In this document: positions 11,746 to 19,705 of the stretch, in pieces
Layout: each line of letters begins with the position of its first letter
Numbering within the stretch: the stretch's first letter is position 1
From: a virus
Length of the DNA: 36,167 nt
Virus record (IMG/VR): IMGVR_UViG_3300042868_009976
Location: 1 to 36,167 of that record
Reading direction: 5' to 3' (one strand)
Made by a program: the position numbers and the translations under genes
The notes under the pieces: model-generated
Database searches by the model: none
The model's input: the letters and a program-made list of their open reading frames with translations, nothing else
What the model was told of the DNA's origin: nothing

Positions 11746-13128
11746 TCACTCGCGAGGGGCGGGGATCACGCCGGTGTGGATGTCGGTCTCGCCCAGCGTC
11801 CGGCTGAACGCGAACCCCTCGGCGGCCTTGATGTTGCCCACATAGCCCAGCTGGTGGTGCCAGGCGTCGGTGCCGGACAGGGACCGACAGCGCCGGATCA
11901 CGACGCCCATCTCTTCGTGGACATCGGACTGCATTGGCTGAATCACGGCGCGTTGGGTCTTGCTCTTGAGCGTGTGCAGATGCCCGGTGAGCCACACGCG
12001 GCAGGTCGTGTCCGCCCAGTCGGCACGCGCTTCGTGGGCCATGAGCATGGGCAGCTTGTCGTCCTTCTCCTTGTCCCCGTGCGTCAGACCGATCAAGCAG
12101 CAGCCCCACCGCTGGTAGTGGCGCAAGCGGTCGGGATTCACGACGGTCACGTCCTCCGTAGGGCCGTACATGGCGGCCAGCACTTCGCCGGCGTGCCACG
12201 TGATGGTCTGGTCGTGGTTCCCCACCTTGATCCAGACGGCGACCGGCGCGAGCTGGCGCCACCCTTCGATGATCTCGCGGCACAGCTCGACGCCGCGGCG
12301 GAACACTTTGCGATAGCGCCCGTCGACTTCCTGCGGCGTGCCGGCCGTGGTCGTGTTGGTCGGCGTGTCGGCGGTGAAGAAGTCGTCGCCGATTACAATG
12401 GCGACCTGCTCGGGGGCCAGCACGGCGGCGCGCTGCATCAAGTGTCGGTGGCTCTGGCGCACTCGGTCCAGCGCGATTTCGAGGTCGTAGTTCTCACCCG
12501 TCTCGGGGGCCCACGCCATCTTGCCCAGGTGCGGCTCGCCCATGGTGGCCACGTACAGGTAGCCGGACGCGCCAGCCGCACGAAGGACGGGGCGCAGCGG
12601 GCGGACGTGCGCCTTGATGGCGGCAATCATGCCGTCGGAGACGGCCGACGGGTTCCACGCGCGGCGCTTGAGCCGTGCGGTGACCTGATACAGCGTGGTG
12701 GACACGAGCTGGCCCGCGGGGTTCTTCGCGGCGGCCTCCCAGGTGTTCGCTTTCCACTCGCTGATCTCCCAGACGGTGGTGTCGATCTCACAGACGGCAA
12801 TGAGCTCGTCGAGGGTGCGGATCGGCTCGTGCGTGGTGATCGTGAGCCCGGCGGCGTTACCGGATTCGGACCACTCGCGCCGTCCCGACGACGGTCCGTC
12901 GGCGCGGATCGGTGGGGGCAGCACAGCGCCGCGGATGAGCGGGATGCGCTGCCGCGTGATGTACGCCTCGACCGACGAGAAGGTGCGCCCGACCGCGGCG
13001 GCACAGGCGACGAGGCTGGCCCCCTCGGCCCGTAGCTTGCGGATGATCGCGTCTTCGTGCGGGGTAAAGAACGCGCGCGGGTTGACGGCCTTGCCCCGCA
13101 CGCCGCTGCCCCGTGGGCGGGTGCTCAC
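11746..13128 (-). CDS. Metallophosphoesterase with N-terminal HTH
   Basis: A 460-residue protein. Residues about 20-62 (FFTPHEDAIIRKLRAEG, then GRTFSSVEAYITRQ) are a Myb/SANT-like helix-turn-helix. The calcineurin-type metal motifs follow: GEPH at 197-200 (canonical D-x-H here has Glu), GD at 248-249, GNHD at 303-306, H350 and GHLH at 382-385. Such enzymes hydrolyse phosphodiesters with two metal ions; the HTH suggests a DNA substrate. It ends the leftward late operon. GTG at 13128 overlaps the stop of the zinc-ribbon gene (GTGA). Whether it acts in nucleotide metabolism, recombination or host takeover is open. Confidence 0.82.
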   Translation of the reverse strand: MSTRPRGSGVRGKAVNPRAFFTPHEDAIIRKLRAEGASLVACAAAVGRTFSSVEAYITRQRIPLIRGAVLPPPIRADGPSSGRREWSESGNAAGLTITTHEPIRTLDELIAVCEIDTTVWEISEWKANTWEAAAKNPAGQLVSTTLYQVTARLKRRAWNPSAVSDGMIAAIKAHVRPLRPVLRAAGASGYLYVATMGEPHLGKMAWAPETGENYDLEIALDRVRQSHRHLMQRAAVLAPEQVAIVIGDDFFTADTPTNTTTAGTPQEVDGRYRKVFRRGVELCREIIEGWRQLAPVAVWIKVGNHDQTITWHAGEVLAAMYGPTEDVTVVNPDRLRHYQRWGCCLIGLTHGDKEKDDKLPMLMAHEARADWADTTCRVWLTGHLHTLKSKTQRAVIQPMQSDVHEEMGVVIRRCRSLSGTDAWHHQLGYVGNIKAAEGFAFSRTLGETDIHTGVIPAPRE

Positions 13129-13262
13129 GCGCCCCGCGCCGGTCCGATCAGCTCGGCGGGCACGTACCAGTCACCGCACCGGGTGCAGTAGCCGTCCTTA
13201 TCGGCGCGTGCCCACTCTTTGCAGGTCGCGCAGCGGCGCGGGGTCGTGGACGTGGAGGCCAT
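13125..13262 (-). CDS. 45-residue zinc-ribbon protein
   Basis: The ORF runs from ATG 13262 to TGA 13125. It has two CxxC pairs, CATC at 11-14 and CTRC at 26-29, in the layout of a small zinc ribbon. It overlaps the metallophosphoesterase start as GTGA and begins two bases after the preceding stop. A tight tie to the phosphoesterase suggests a DNA-binding or adaptor role (inference). Confidence 0.65.
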   Translation of the reverse strand: MASTSTTPRRCATCKEWARADKDGYCTRCGDWYVPAELIGPARGA

Positions 13263-13264
13263 GG

Positions 13265-13609
13265 CTACGTATGCACGACGACCGGCACCTTCTGGCATGA
13301 TGCCAGCTTGCGCGCGGCCAGTCCGGTGGCGATCACGACGCGGTCGAACAGCTGCCCAGGGCTCAAGGCTGCGATGGCGGTGGCGACGCTGGTGTCATCG
13401 TGGACCGCCGTCCAGCGGCCGGCGCCGACGTGCGCGAGCGCCTGCACGCCCGCCGGGGACACCAGCGCGGTCGTGGTGCCCTTGGCGCACAGGCGCATTT
13501 CGACGGCCCCGGTGGTCAGGGCGGCGCCGGTGCTCTGGTCGGTCAGCGTGACGTCGTAAAACAGATCATCCAGTCCGCTGATGCTCTCGATCTCGTCGGT
13601 GTAGCTCAT
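13265..13609 (-). CDS. Virion-associated protein, unknown
   Basis: A 114-residue product with an Ig-like or beta-sandwich pattern (YDVTLTDQSTGAALTTGAVE, then GRWTAVHDDTSV). Similar small beta-sandwich proteins are found near phage tail genes, but no specific family is recognised. ATG at 13609 lies 13 bases after the repeat protein; no clear ribosome-binding site. Likely a late gene. Confidence 0.6.
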   Translation of the reverse strand: MSYTDEIESISGLDDLFYDVTLTDQSTGAALTTGAVEMRLCAKGTTTALVSPAGVQALAHVGAGRWTAVHDDTSVATAIAALSPGQLFDRVVIATGLAARKLASCQKVPVVVHT

Positions 13610-13622
13610 GGGTCGCGTCCGG

Positions 13623-15143
13623 TCAGAAAGGGGAAAGGGACTGCGACGCCACGAGCACGCGCGGTGTCGTCGCGTCGTCGGTCAGCAGGCGCCGGCCGGT
13701 GCGGTCGGCGGTGACGGTGATCCGCGGGGCGCTGAGATCCGCGGCGGTGAGTCGGCGCACGCTCCGGTCGACGACGGCCACGCGGGGCGTGCTGTTGTCG
13801 ACCACGCGGACGCTGAAACGCTTGACGAACGTCCCCGTGGCCGTGACGCTCACGCCCAGCAGCGCCGACGCCGCGCCGTCGATGGCGGGGATCGTGGTGG
13901 TGCCGGTCGCGGTGACGGTCAGCCCGACCAGCGCGGTGGCGGCGCCGGTGACGGACGGGGCGCCGACCGTGGCCGACGCCGTGACCGTCAGGCCGACACT
14001 GGCCGACGCGGTGCCGGTGACCAGCACCTCGACCCGGGCGACGACCTGCGCGCCGGCCGTCGGCTTCTGGCGCGGATCGCGGCGCGCGCGCGTGGGGCGG
14101 ATGATGCCACGGCCGGTGATCGGCGGCAGCGCAATGGCGGAGCCGCTGCCGGCGGCCGTGACGTTGAGCCCGAACAGCGCCGTGGCGGTGCCCGTGATCG
14201 TCGGCGCGATGACGTCGCCGGTCGCCGTGATCGCGAGCCCCAGCAGCGCTGACGTGGTGCCGGTGATCGCGGGCGGCGTGACGGTGCCGGTGGCCGTGAT
14301 CGCCAGCTCGACCATCGCCGTCGCCGTGCCGGTGACACTGGGCGGGGTGGCCGTGCCGGTGGCCGTGACCGTGACCCCCAGCAGCGCCGACGCCGATCCC
14401 GTGACCGCCAGCGTCTGCGGGGCGGAGAAGAGTTGCGGGCCGCTGCGCGAGGGGATGCGCCGGCCATTGGGCGGGCGCACGGGGCGGATGATGCCACGCG
14501 CACTGAGGCCACCCGAGGCTGCGTTGGTCGCGCTGGCGGTGACCGTGACGCCCATCAGCGCGGTGCCGGTGCCCGTGATGGGCGGGGGCACCACATCGCC
14601 CGACGCGGCCACCGTCAGGCCGAGCGCGGCCGTCCCCGTGCCGTCGATGGGCGGCGGGGCGGCGGTGCCCGTCGCGGTGACGGTGACACCCACGAGCGCC
14701 GTGGCGGTTGCCGTGATCGGCGGCGGGGTGTGCGTCCCGCTGGCGGTGATCGTGACGCCGACCAGTGCGGTGGCGCTGCCGGTGATCGCGGGCGGGGCGA
14801 CCGTGCCGCTGGCGGTGACCGTGAGCCCCACCGTGGCGGTGCCGACGCCGCTGACGGGCGGGATGCTGGACCGCGTGCGCAGCAGCTGCGGCACCACGCG
14901 ACGCCTGGCGCGGGGGTCGCGCGGGCCACGCAGGGGGCGCACGGCCCCGCGCGCGACCGGGGCGCGCTGGTCGATCATCGTGCCCGACGCGGCCACCGTG
15001 ATCCCGACCGACGCCGTGGCGGTGCCCGTGATGGGCGGGGCCACGGCCGAGCCGGTGCCGCTGACGGTCAGGCCGAACGCGCTCGTGCCCGACCCCGTGA
15101 CCGGGGCCGGCAGACTGCCGCCAAAGAGCAGCAGCAGCGACAC
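13623..15143 (-). CDS. 14-unit 23-residue repeat protein
   Basis: A 506-residue product made of about 14 copies of a 23-residue unit, typified by ITGTATALVGVTVTATGT then Val/Ala-x-Pro-Pro. Thr, Ala, Val and Gly dominate and Cys is absent. Three basic linkers split the array (2, 5, 4 and 3 units); each linker begins with a version of RGIIRP (RGAVRP in the first). The C-terminal 60 residues form two copies of a different unit (APRITV / TPRVLV). GTG start at 15143. The regular beta pattern suggests a fibrous or stalk-like virion protein; no known fold is claimed. The 69-bp DNA repeats could recombine and change copy number. Confidence 0.8.
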   Translation of the reverse strand: MSLLLLFGGSLPAPVTGSGTSAFGLTVSGTGSAVAPPITGTATASVGITVAASGTMIDQRAPVARGAVRPLRGPRDPRARRRVVPQLLRTRSSIPPVSGVGTATVGLTVTASGTVAPPAITGSATALVGVTITASGTHTPPPITATATALVGVTVTATGTAAPPPIDGTGTAALGLTVAASGDVVPPPITGTGTALMGVTVTASATNAASGGLSARGIIRPVRPPNGRRIPSRSGPQLFSAPQTLAVTGSASALLGVTVTATGTATPPSVTGTATAMVELAITATGTVTPPAITGTTSALLGLAITATGDVIAPTITGTATALFGLNVTAAGSGSAIALPPITGRGIIRPTRARRDPRQKPTAGAQVVARVEVLVTGTASASVGLTVTASATVGAPSVTGAATALVGLTVTATGTTTIPAIDGAASALLGVSVTATGTFVKRFSVRVVDNSTPRVAVVDRSVRRLTAADLSAPRITVTADRTGRRLLTDDATTPRVLVASQSLSPF

Positions 15144-15145
15144 GG

Positions 15146-15772
15146 TTAGACGACGGTGAAGACGATGACGACGTTCGTGGTGCCGACGGCGCTACTCGTG
15201 GTCTGGTCGACCTTGATGCCTTGCCCTTGCTGCAACACGATGCACGACGTCTTGTCGACGATCTGCGGCACGTGGTTCAGGAACGAGGCCATGCCCGCGT
15301 ACGGGCTGGTCTCTTCGCTCGACCCGTTGACGTACAGCAGCGTGGCCGACGTGGTGGCCCCGCCGGTCGGCTTCGTGCGCGCCGTGACCTGCGCGGGCAG
15401 CGCGGGGTTCACTGTGTCGAACGTTTGCGGCGTGATCGTCGTGCCGCCGGTACCCACGGCAGACGTGCGGATGATTTCCCACGTCAGGCCGACGCCGGTG
15501 ACGGCGGCGAGCGCGGGGATCACGTAGACCGCGCAGACGTGCAGGATGACGCCCGATCCGCTGGCGTTAAACAGGTCGGCGAACGTAGTCCGCGCGGCGG
15601 CGACGTTGGCGCTGTTGGTGGTGGACGCCACCCACGTGGGGCGACTGCCGAGCAGGTGGCCATCCTCGTCGGCCATCATGACGACTTGGTACTCTTTCGC
15701 GCTGATCGTGTGCGCGGCAATCGTCGCACCCGATCCGGGCGTGACGGCAACGCTATCGTTCGGCAGGGCCAT
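15146..15772 (-). CDS. Virion structural protein, unknown
   Basis: A 208-residue beta-rich product with WEIIRTSAVGTGGTTITPQT in the middle and many Thr/Val stretches. Proteins like this occur in the structural region of phages of proteobacteria, without a known role. ATG at 15772. Lies between the repeat protein and an AT-richer gene pair. Confidence 0.65.
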   Translation of the reverse strand: MALPNDSVAVTPGSGATIAAHTISAKEYQVVMMADEDGHLLGSRPTWVASTTNSANVAAARTTFADLFNASGSGVILHVCAVYVIPALAAVTGVGLTWEIIRTSAVGTGGTTITPQTFDTVNPALPAQVTARTKPTGGATTSATLLYVNGSSEETSPYAGMASFLNHVPQIVDKTSCIVLQQGQGIKVDQTTSSAVGTTNVVIVFTVV

Positions 15773-15774
15773 CG

Positions 15775-16455
15775 CTACCTCGAAGGGCTGCGGACGCCGT
15801 AGCGGCCGAAGGCGGGGGTGGGGGTGGGGGAGCCAAGGTCTTGAGCGAGGGATATTGCAGAAACGATTTTATCGCCGGAGGTTGCGCTCGCCGTCCCTCT
15901 CGCTGTTTTGCTGCCACTGGACGTTTGCAGCCCGTCTGCCGAACCCGTCGTATAATTTGTTTCGGCCCCATCGGACACCCGCGTCGCCACGGCGTTTGAG
16001 AAGCTCCACGTCGGCGTCGCGCTCCCGGTGATAGCCGTTGCCAAAATCAAGGAGTCAGCACTGACCGCCGCAAACGCCACGTCACCGAACGTGGTCGAGT
16101 TGTTCACGTTCGTCGCCAAGGCGTTTTCCAATGCACCGGCAGCACTGTCAGACGTTTGCCACCAATGCACGGTTGTGTCGCCGGTCCCGCCAGACCCTAT
16201 CGCTACCGTATACGACCCCACCGCAACACTGGCGAGAATATCGAAATACAGCCAATCCGTCCGAATGAGGTTGTTGGTGTTGTGAACGTGGACAAGAGCT
16301 GATGTCATTGCGGAGCCGTCAAACGTGACCCCTGACAGCGCGTTCGCGTTTTCTCGGGATACCGCACACACCAGCTTCCGCCGATCCCCGGAACCAACCG
16401 TGACACTGCCGCTGGTGCCTGTGAATGACCCAGTGCCCTGAATACCGTGCGCCAT
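15775..16455 (-). CDS. Beta-rich fibre-type protein, unknown
   Basis: A 226-residue product dominated by beta-strands and Ser/Thr/Gly (FTGTSGSVTVGSGDRR, YTVAIGSGGTGDTTVHWW). ATG at 16455 overlaps the upstream stop (TAATG). Probable tail-fibre or adhesin-type protein. It is more AT-rich than the flanking genes, together with 16455-17207, suggesting a transferred block. Confidence 0.6.
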   Translation of the reverse strand: MAHGIQGTGSFTGTSGSVTVGSGDRRKLVCAVSRENANALSGVTFDGSAMTSALVHVHNTNNLIRTDWLYFDILASVAVGSYTVAIGSGGTGDTTVHWWQTSDSAAGALENALATNVNNSTTFGDVAFAAVSADSLILATAITGSATPTWSFSNAVATRVSDGAETNYTTGSADGLQTSSGSKTARGTASATSGDKIVSAISLAQDLGSPTPTPAFGRYGVRSPSR

Positions 16456-17207
16456 TAGAGCCACCCCGGATCGGATGTGTAAAACGCTACATCGTCAATG
16501 TCCTGTGCAACCGCTGACGCCCACCCAGGAGACTTGGCGCCCAAGAAGTACCCGCTGTCGAAATACTGCCCATCAACATCAAAGTCTTGATTCAGGTTTG
16601 CCCAATCAAAAAAACGAGTATCCCCGCTCCACAGAACCATGCGAGCGTCGTTGACTCCCTCAGCAGATGACATCTTGGCGTAGCAGCGAAAGCGCGTGTA
16701 CGTATCGGGGGTATATGCGTGCGTCACAGTGGGCGACGCTTCGTATAGCCCCCCGCCCGTGCCTGGCCCGTGCCCCACAATGCCAGGGAGTCCCCGGTCG
16801 CAACGGAGCGTGCCACTTGGATAGGTGGAGAACCCAACCTTGTTGACGCTACTGTACCCATTCGGCCCACCCCACAACCGCAAAAACTTGTGGTTTGCGC
16901 TCGTCGGCCACGAGCTTGCATAAGCGGCGGGAGTATAGACCCACCATTCTAGCCAAACTTGAGTCGGCTGGCCTGAGATCGTGAACTTCAGTTCGCTGTT
17001 CGCATCCGTGTACGGGTAATGCAACGCAAAAGACCCTGTACGCGGGTTGTCGGCCGTGACACTGGCGTCGTTTGCCAGTGACGCCCACCCGCACCCGTTT
17101 TCTTCTTTGCTAAAGTCTCCACTCTCAAAACCGTCGGAAAAGAGGGGAAAGCCGCCAACACTACCACCGCCCCCCCGCCGCCGAGCGCCGCGCACACTCG
17201 CCCGCAC
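16455..17207 (-). CDS. Lectin/lyase-like jelly-roll protein
   Basis: The 250-residue product starts with a basic stretch, then FPLFSDGFESGDFSKEENGC, WLEWWVYTPAAYASSW and KFLRLWGG, the pattern of concanavalin-like polysaccharide-binding or -lyase domains in phage tail proteins. GTG at 17207 overlaps the upstream stop (TAGTG); the longer frame upstream is out-of-frame antisense of another gene. It may bind or cleave host surface glycans. GC is only about 37% in 16561-16620, far below the window average, indicating recent transfer. Confidence 0.65.
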   Translation of the reverse strand: MRASVRGARRRGGGGSVGGFPLFSDGFESGDFSKEENGCGWASLANDASVTADNPRTGSFALHYPYTDANSELKFTISGQPTQVWLEWWVYTPAAYASSWPTSANHKFLRLWGGPNGYSSVNKVGFSTYPSGTLRCDRGLPGIVGHGPGTGGGLYEASPTVTHAYTPDTYTRFRCYAKMSSAEGVNDARMVLWSGDTRFFDWANLNQDFDVDGQYFDSGYFLGAKSPGWASAVAQDIDDVAFYTSDPGWL

Positions 17208-17665
17208 TATTCCTCGAACGTCAGCGTACAGCGCACGTTGGACTGCGCCTGCGCGCTGGTCAGGCGCACGCCGAGCAGGCGCGCCGACGCGGCGGCCACG
17301 GGCTGGTCCAAGAACTCGAACGGCTCGATCAGCGTGCCGCCCACCGGCGTGATGCGCTTCTCGTCGATCACGGTCAGCACCGTCGGCTCCGCGCTGTAGC
17401 TGACGAAGCCCGAGCACAACGCGGCCGTCTCGGCGGCGTCGATGGGGACCGGCGTGCGGCTGGTCGCCGTGCCGGCCGTGGTCGCGTCGCTGCGCACGAT
17501 CTCACACAGCACGCTGTTGTCGGTGCCGGTGGTCGAGTCGAACGAGATGGAGACGCCCACGAGCCGCGCGCGGCGGGTGGCGGCGGTGCTGACGGCGGCG
17601 ATGGTCTTCGGCGTCGCGGCCACCAGCGAGACGTTGACCTGCGTGGTGATCTTGTAACGGGGCAT
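17207..17665 (-). CDS. Virion structural protein, unknown
   Basis: A 152-residue beta-rich product with ATRRARLVGVSISFDSTTGT and VIDEKRITPVGGTLIEPFEF. The ATG at 17665 lies two bases after the upstream stop. No family recognised; location within late tail-end genes and composition suggest a structural role. Confidence 0.65.
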   Translation of the reverse strand: MPRYKITTQVNVSLVAATPKTIAAVSTAATRRARLVGVSISFDSTTGTDNSVLCEIVRSDATTAGTATSRTPVPIDAAETAALCSGFVSYSAEPTVLTVIDEKRITPVGGTLIEPFEFLDQPVAAASARLLGVRLTSAQAQSNVRCTLTFEE

Positions 17666-17667
17666 GG

Positions 17668-18057
17668 TTAGCTCGCGGTGTTGGTGAGGCCCAGCGTGAA
17701 CGCGGTGATCGTGACCGTGCCACCCGCGACGAAGGACAACGTGGACAGTTGCAGCTCGCCGGTGCCGACGCCCACCGACCCTTCGAGCACGTTGGTGCCG
17801 CCGACCAGCCGGTAGTGGCCCGCCGTGCCGGTCGCGTCGGCGCTCAGGTCTTCCCACGTGCCGAGCTTGGCCTTGGTCCGCGTCGCGGCGGCGGCGAAGG
17901 CGTCGGCCGGCAGCGTGATCGTGGCCAGCACGGTGCCGGTCGCGGTGTTGCCCGCGCCGGGGGCGGTGCCGGTGCGGATCGTGAGCGTGCCCGAGTTAAA
18001 GGCCGTGTCCACGCCGTCGAGCAGCGCGTGCGCGAAGGTGTCGTTCAGGGTAGGCAT
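17668..18057 (-). CDS. Phage structural protein, conserved type
   Basis: A 129-residue product. LNDTFAHALLDGVDTAFNSG, then IRTGTAPGAGNTATGTVLA and a DATGTAGHYRLV segment match a common small protein found near phage tail genes, of unknown role. Start ATG at 18057. It lies between lysis and structural genes and is probably a virion component. Confidence 0.65.
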   Translation of the reverse strand: MPTLNDTFAHALLDGVDTAFNSGTLTIRTGTAPGAGNTATGTVLATITLPADAFAAAATRTKAKLGTWEDLSADATGTAGHYRLVGGTNVLEGSVGVGTGELQLSTLSFVAGGTVTITAFTLGLTNTAS

Positions 18058-18079
18058 AGTGTGTCCAGAGAGAAGGGGA

Positions 18080-18379
18080 TCACGCGCGCTTGCGCGTGAG
18101 CTGCTGGTGCTGCTTCACCGCGATGGCCAAGATGCCCGCCACGAGCGCTTCGACGGTCTGGTGGTCCCACTGCGCGAGATCGGCCGGCAGGCTGCCCACC
18201 TGGAGCACGGTCCCGAGCGTGGTCGCGGCGGCGGCGATGGCGATGGCGGCGCCCTGCTTCACGAACGCGGGCGCGGCATCGAGCCACCCGCTGGCGCGCT
18301 TGAGCGCATCGAGCACGAACGGCGTGAGAAAGCCGACCAGCACGGGGGTGAGAATCTTGAGCGCGAGCGTGAGCATCAT
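18080..18379 (-). CDS. Holin candidate
   Basis: A 99-residue product with two clear hydrophobic segments (LTLALKILTPVLVGFLTPFV near 3-22; AIAIAAAATTLGTVL near 45-60), a third weaker one (VEALVAGILAIAV) and a basic tail KQHQQLTRKRA. Size, topology and position right after the amidase fit a holin that releases the endolysin. ATG at 18379 is preceded by GGAG with 6-base spacing. The next in-frame codon is also ATG (18376), hinting at a dual-start holin/antiholin, as in lambda S. Confidence 0.7.
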   Translation of the reverse strand: MMLTLALKILTPVLVGFLTPFVLDALKRASGWLDAAPAFVKQGAAIAIAAAATTLGTVLQVGSLPADLAQWDHQTVEALVAGILAIAVKQHQQLTRKRA

Positions 18380-18407
18380 GAGCGTCTCCGGGGTTGAGGG
18401 TCGTGCG

Positions 18408-18911
18408 TTAGGAGACCACCACCAGCGCATCGACCGCCGCACGAAACGCGGCGAGGTCGAGCCCCTTGGGGTCGGTCTTGCGCCCCGCCGGCGTCGCGAC
18501 GGCGGCGTGCGTGGTGATCTTGTCGGTCCAGATGCCGTAGTGCGTGCAGAGCTTCGCGCACACCTCGACCGCGGACGCGACCTGCGACACGGGGAACGGC
18601 TCGTCCCCGTCGTTGCGGTTGCTCAGGCACACGCCGACGCTGAACTGGTTCACGTCGTCGCGCCCGTCGAGGCGGGAGCGCCCCGCGTGCCAGGCGCGGC
18701 GGTCGGGGTTCACGACCGCGAACACGGCGCCATTCCGGCCGATCAGCACGTGGTAGCTGACCTGCGACTCCACCCGCCGCACCCAGTCCAGCGACGACTC
18801 GACGCGCGAACTGGCGTCGGCGTGCAGCACGATGGCGGACACCGGCACCGTGCGCGGCGAATGGTTCGGGGACGGCATCCACTGCCACGTGGTTGGGATC
18901 AGGAAGCTCAC
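18408..18911 (-). CDS. N-acetylmuramoyl-L-alanine amidase endolysin
   Basis: A 167-residue Amidase_2 (PGRP/T7 lysozyme fold) enzyme that cleaves the amide between MurNAc and L-Ala in peptidoglycan. Zinc ligands are H30 (VLHAD), H135 (THAAV) and D147 (KTDPKG), matching the AmpD-type triad; K145 matches the catalytic Lys. AWHAG at 73-77 is also typical. There is no signal peptide, so export through a holin is expected. ATG overlaps the upstream stop. It stands between the spanin-like gene and the holin candidate as a lysis cassette. Confidence 0.92.
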   Translation of the reverse strand: MSFLIPTTWQWMPSPNHSPRTVPVSAIVLHADASSRVESSLDWVRRVESQVSYHVLIGRNGAVFAVVNPDRRAWHAGRSRLDGRDDVNQFSVGVCLSNRNDGDEPFPVSQVASAVEVCAKLCTHYGIWTDKITTHAAVATPAGRKTDPKGLDLAAFRAAVDALVVVS

Positions 18912-19243
18912 GGGGCCCGCTTGCGGCGCGCGGGGCGCGGCTTGCTCTGCGGGATTTCGAGCACCGTCAGGCGGGTCTCGTGGTCGGCGATGATGTCGCC
19001 CAGCCGCTCGAAGCCGCGGGTCTGTGCTTCGTTGGTGCGAGCCAGCGCGGTGGTCAGCGCTGACGTGGCTTCGGTGTTGTTCGCAATGGCGTGCGTGACA
19101 TTGGACAGGGTGGGGGCGATGTGCTCCGCATGGAAGGCTTGCAGCACGGACTTGAGTCCTTTACCGAGCAACCCGATGAGGGTGCCGACGGCGACAGCGG
19201 CGCCAATCCAAGACAGCGGAGTCACAACGCGCCCCGACGGCAT
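18908..19243 (-). CDS. Membrane-anchored coiled-coil protein (i-spanin-like)
   Basis: A 111-residue product: an N-terminal transmembrane segment (WIGAAVAVGTLIGLLG), a helical coil (about 30-90) and a basic tail SKPRPARRKRAP. This layout fits an inner-membrane spanin or another lysis accessory protein. It lies directly before the endolysin. No o-spanin lipoprotein frame was found nested or adjacent, so the assignment is tentative. ATG at 19243 has no strong ribosome-binding site. Confidence 0.5.
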   Translation of the reverse strand: MPSGRVVTPLSWIGAAVAVGTLIGLLGKGLKSVLQAFHAEHIAPTLSNVTHAIANNTEATSALTTALARTNEAQTRGFERLGDIIADHETRLTVLEIPQSKPRPARRKRAP

Positions 19244-19314
19244 CCGCCGCGGTCGGCCAGGGGGGAGAGGGCGGGTGTCGTCATGGGGTGAAAGGTGCGG
19301 ACGCCCAGCGGACC

Positions 19315-19358
19315 GTCCTACGGGACCCCACCGCGACTATGAACCATCGGGGCGGTTT
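19315..19358 (-). repeat. 44-bp repeated element, copy 1
   Basis: Same element as at 33278-33321. In minus-strand order: AAACCGCCCCG, one variable base, TGGTTCATAGTC, eight variable bases, GTCCCGTAGGAC. The last block is a dyad (GTCC-N4-GGAC). The 35 fixed bases are identical in both copies with identical spacing. It begins at the stop of the DUF1353 gene and lies in the 114-base gap before the lysis cassette. It might be a promoter, operator or processing site for late genes. Confidence 0.75.
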
Positions 19359-19705
19359 CAGCCCCAGCGCGGTCCGAATAGGCGCACCACGGCGTACAGC
19401 AGCGCTGCCCGCACGCGCCCGACGCCGGTGGACCGGAGTGCCGCGTAAAACCGCCGATGCACCACCCGCGACGGCGCCCGCTGCGTGACGATCTCGAAGT
19501 CGTGCAGGATCGCCGCGCGCAGCAGGCTCCCGCTGTACGGGTGCCCAACCACGGGCCAGAGCAGGGCGGGCACGCTGGCCCCGTCGCTCAAGAAGCTGGT
19601 GGGGACGGTGATGCTCGTCGTGGTGGTCCGCCACACGAGCGGGGTCATAAGCTGCACGCGCCCGCGCGCCACGAACTGCACCGTGAGCGGCGCGCGGCTG
19701 AACAC
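19358..19705 (-). CDS. DUF1353-family protein
   Basis: A 115-residue product with the DUF1353 signature: FLSDGASVPALLWPVVGHP, SLLRAAILHDFE and AALLYAVVRLFGPRWG. This family is common in the tail-to-lysis region of phages; its function is unknown. GTG at 19705 overlaps the upstream stop (TAGTG), and the longer frame upstream is antisense of another gene. The stop touches repeat element copy 1. Confidence 0.8.
   Translation of the reverse strand: MFSRAPLTVQFVARGRVQLMTPLVWRTTTTSITVPTSFLSDGASVPALLWPVVGHPYSGSLLRAAILHDFEIVTQRAPSRVVHRRFYAALRSTGVGRVRAALLYAVVRLFGPRWG

Noticed and set aside
13692-15143. CRISPR array
   Set aside because: The repeats are contiguous 69-bp coding units in frame, without unique spacers; no cas genes.
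13699-15159. 486-codon plus-strand frame with regular VPVAVTVTP repeats
   Set aside because: It is the reverse complement of the 69-bp repeats of the minus-strand gene; the regularity is inherited. The minus frame fits the operon and overlaps.
15775-17207. Diversity-generating retroelement target
   Set aside because: No reverse transcriptase, template repeat or adenine-biased variable region found.
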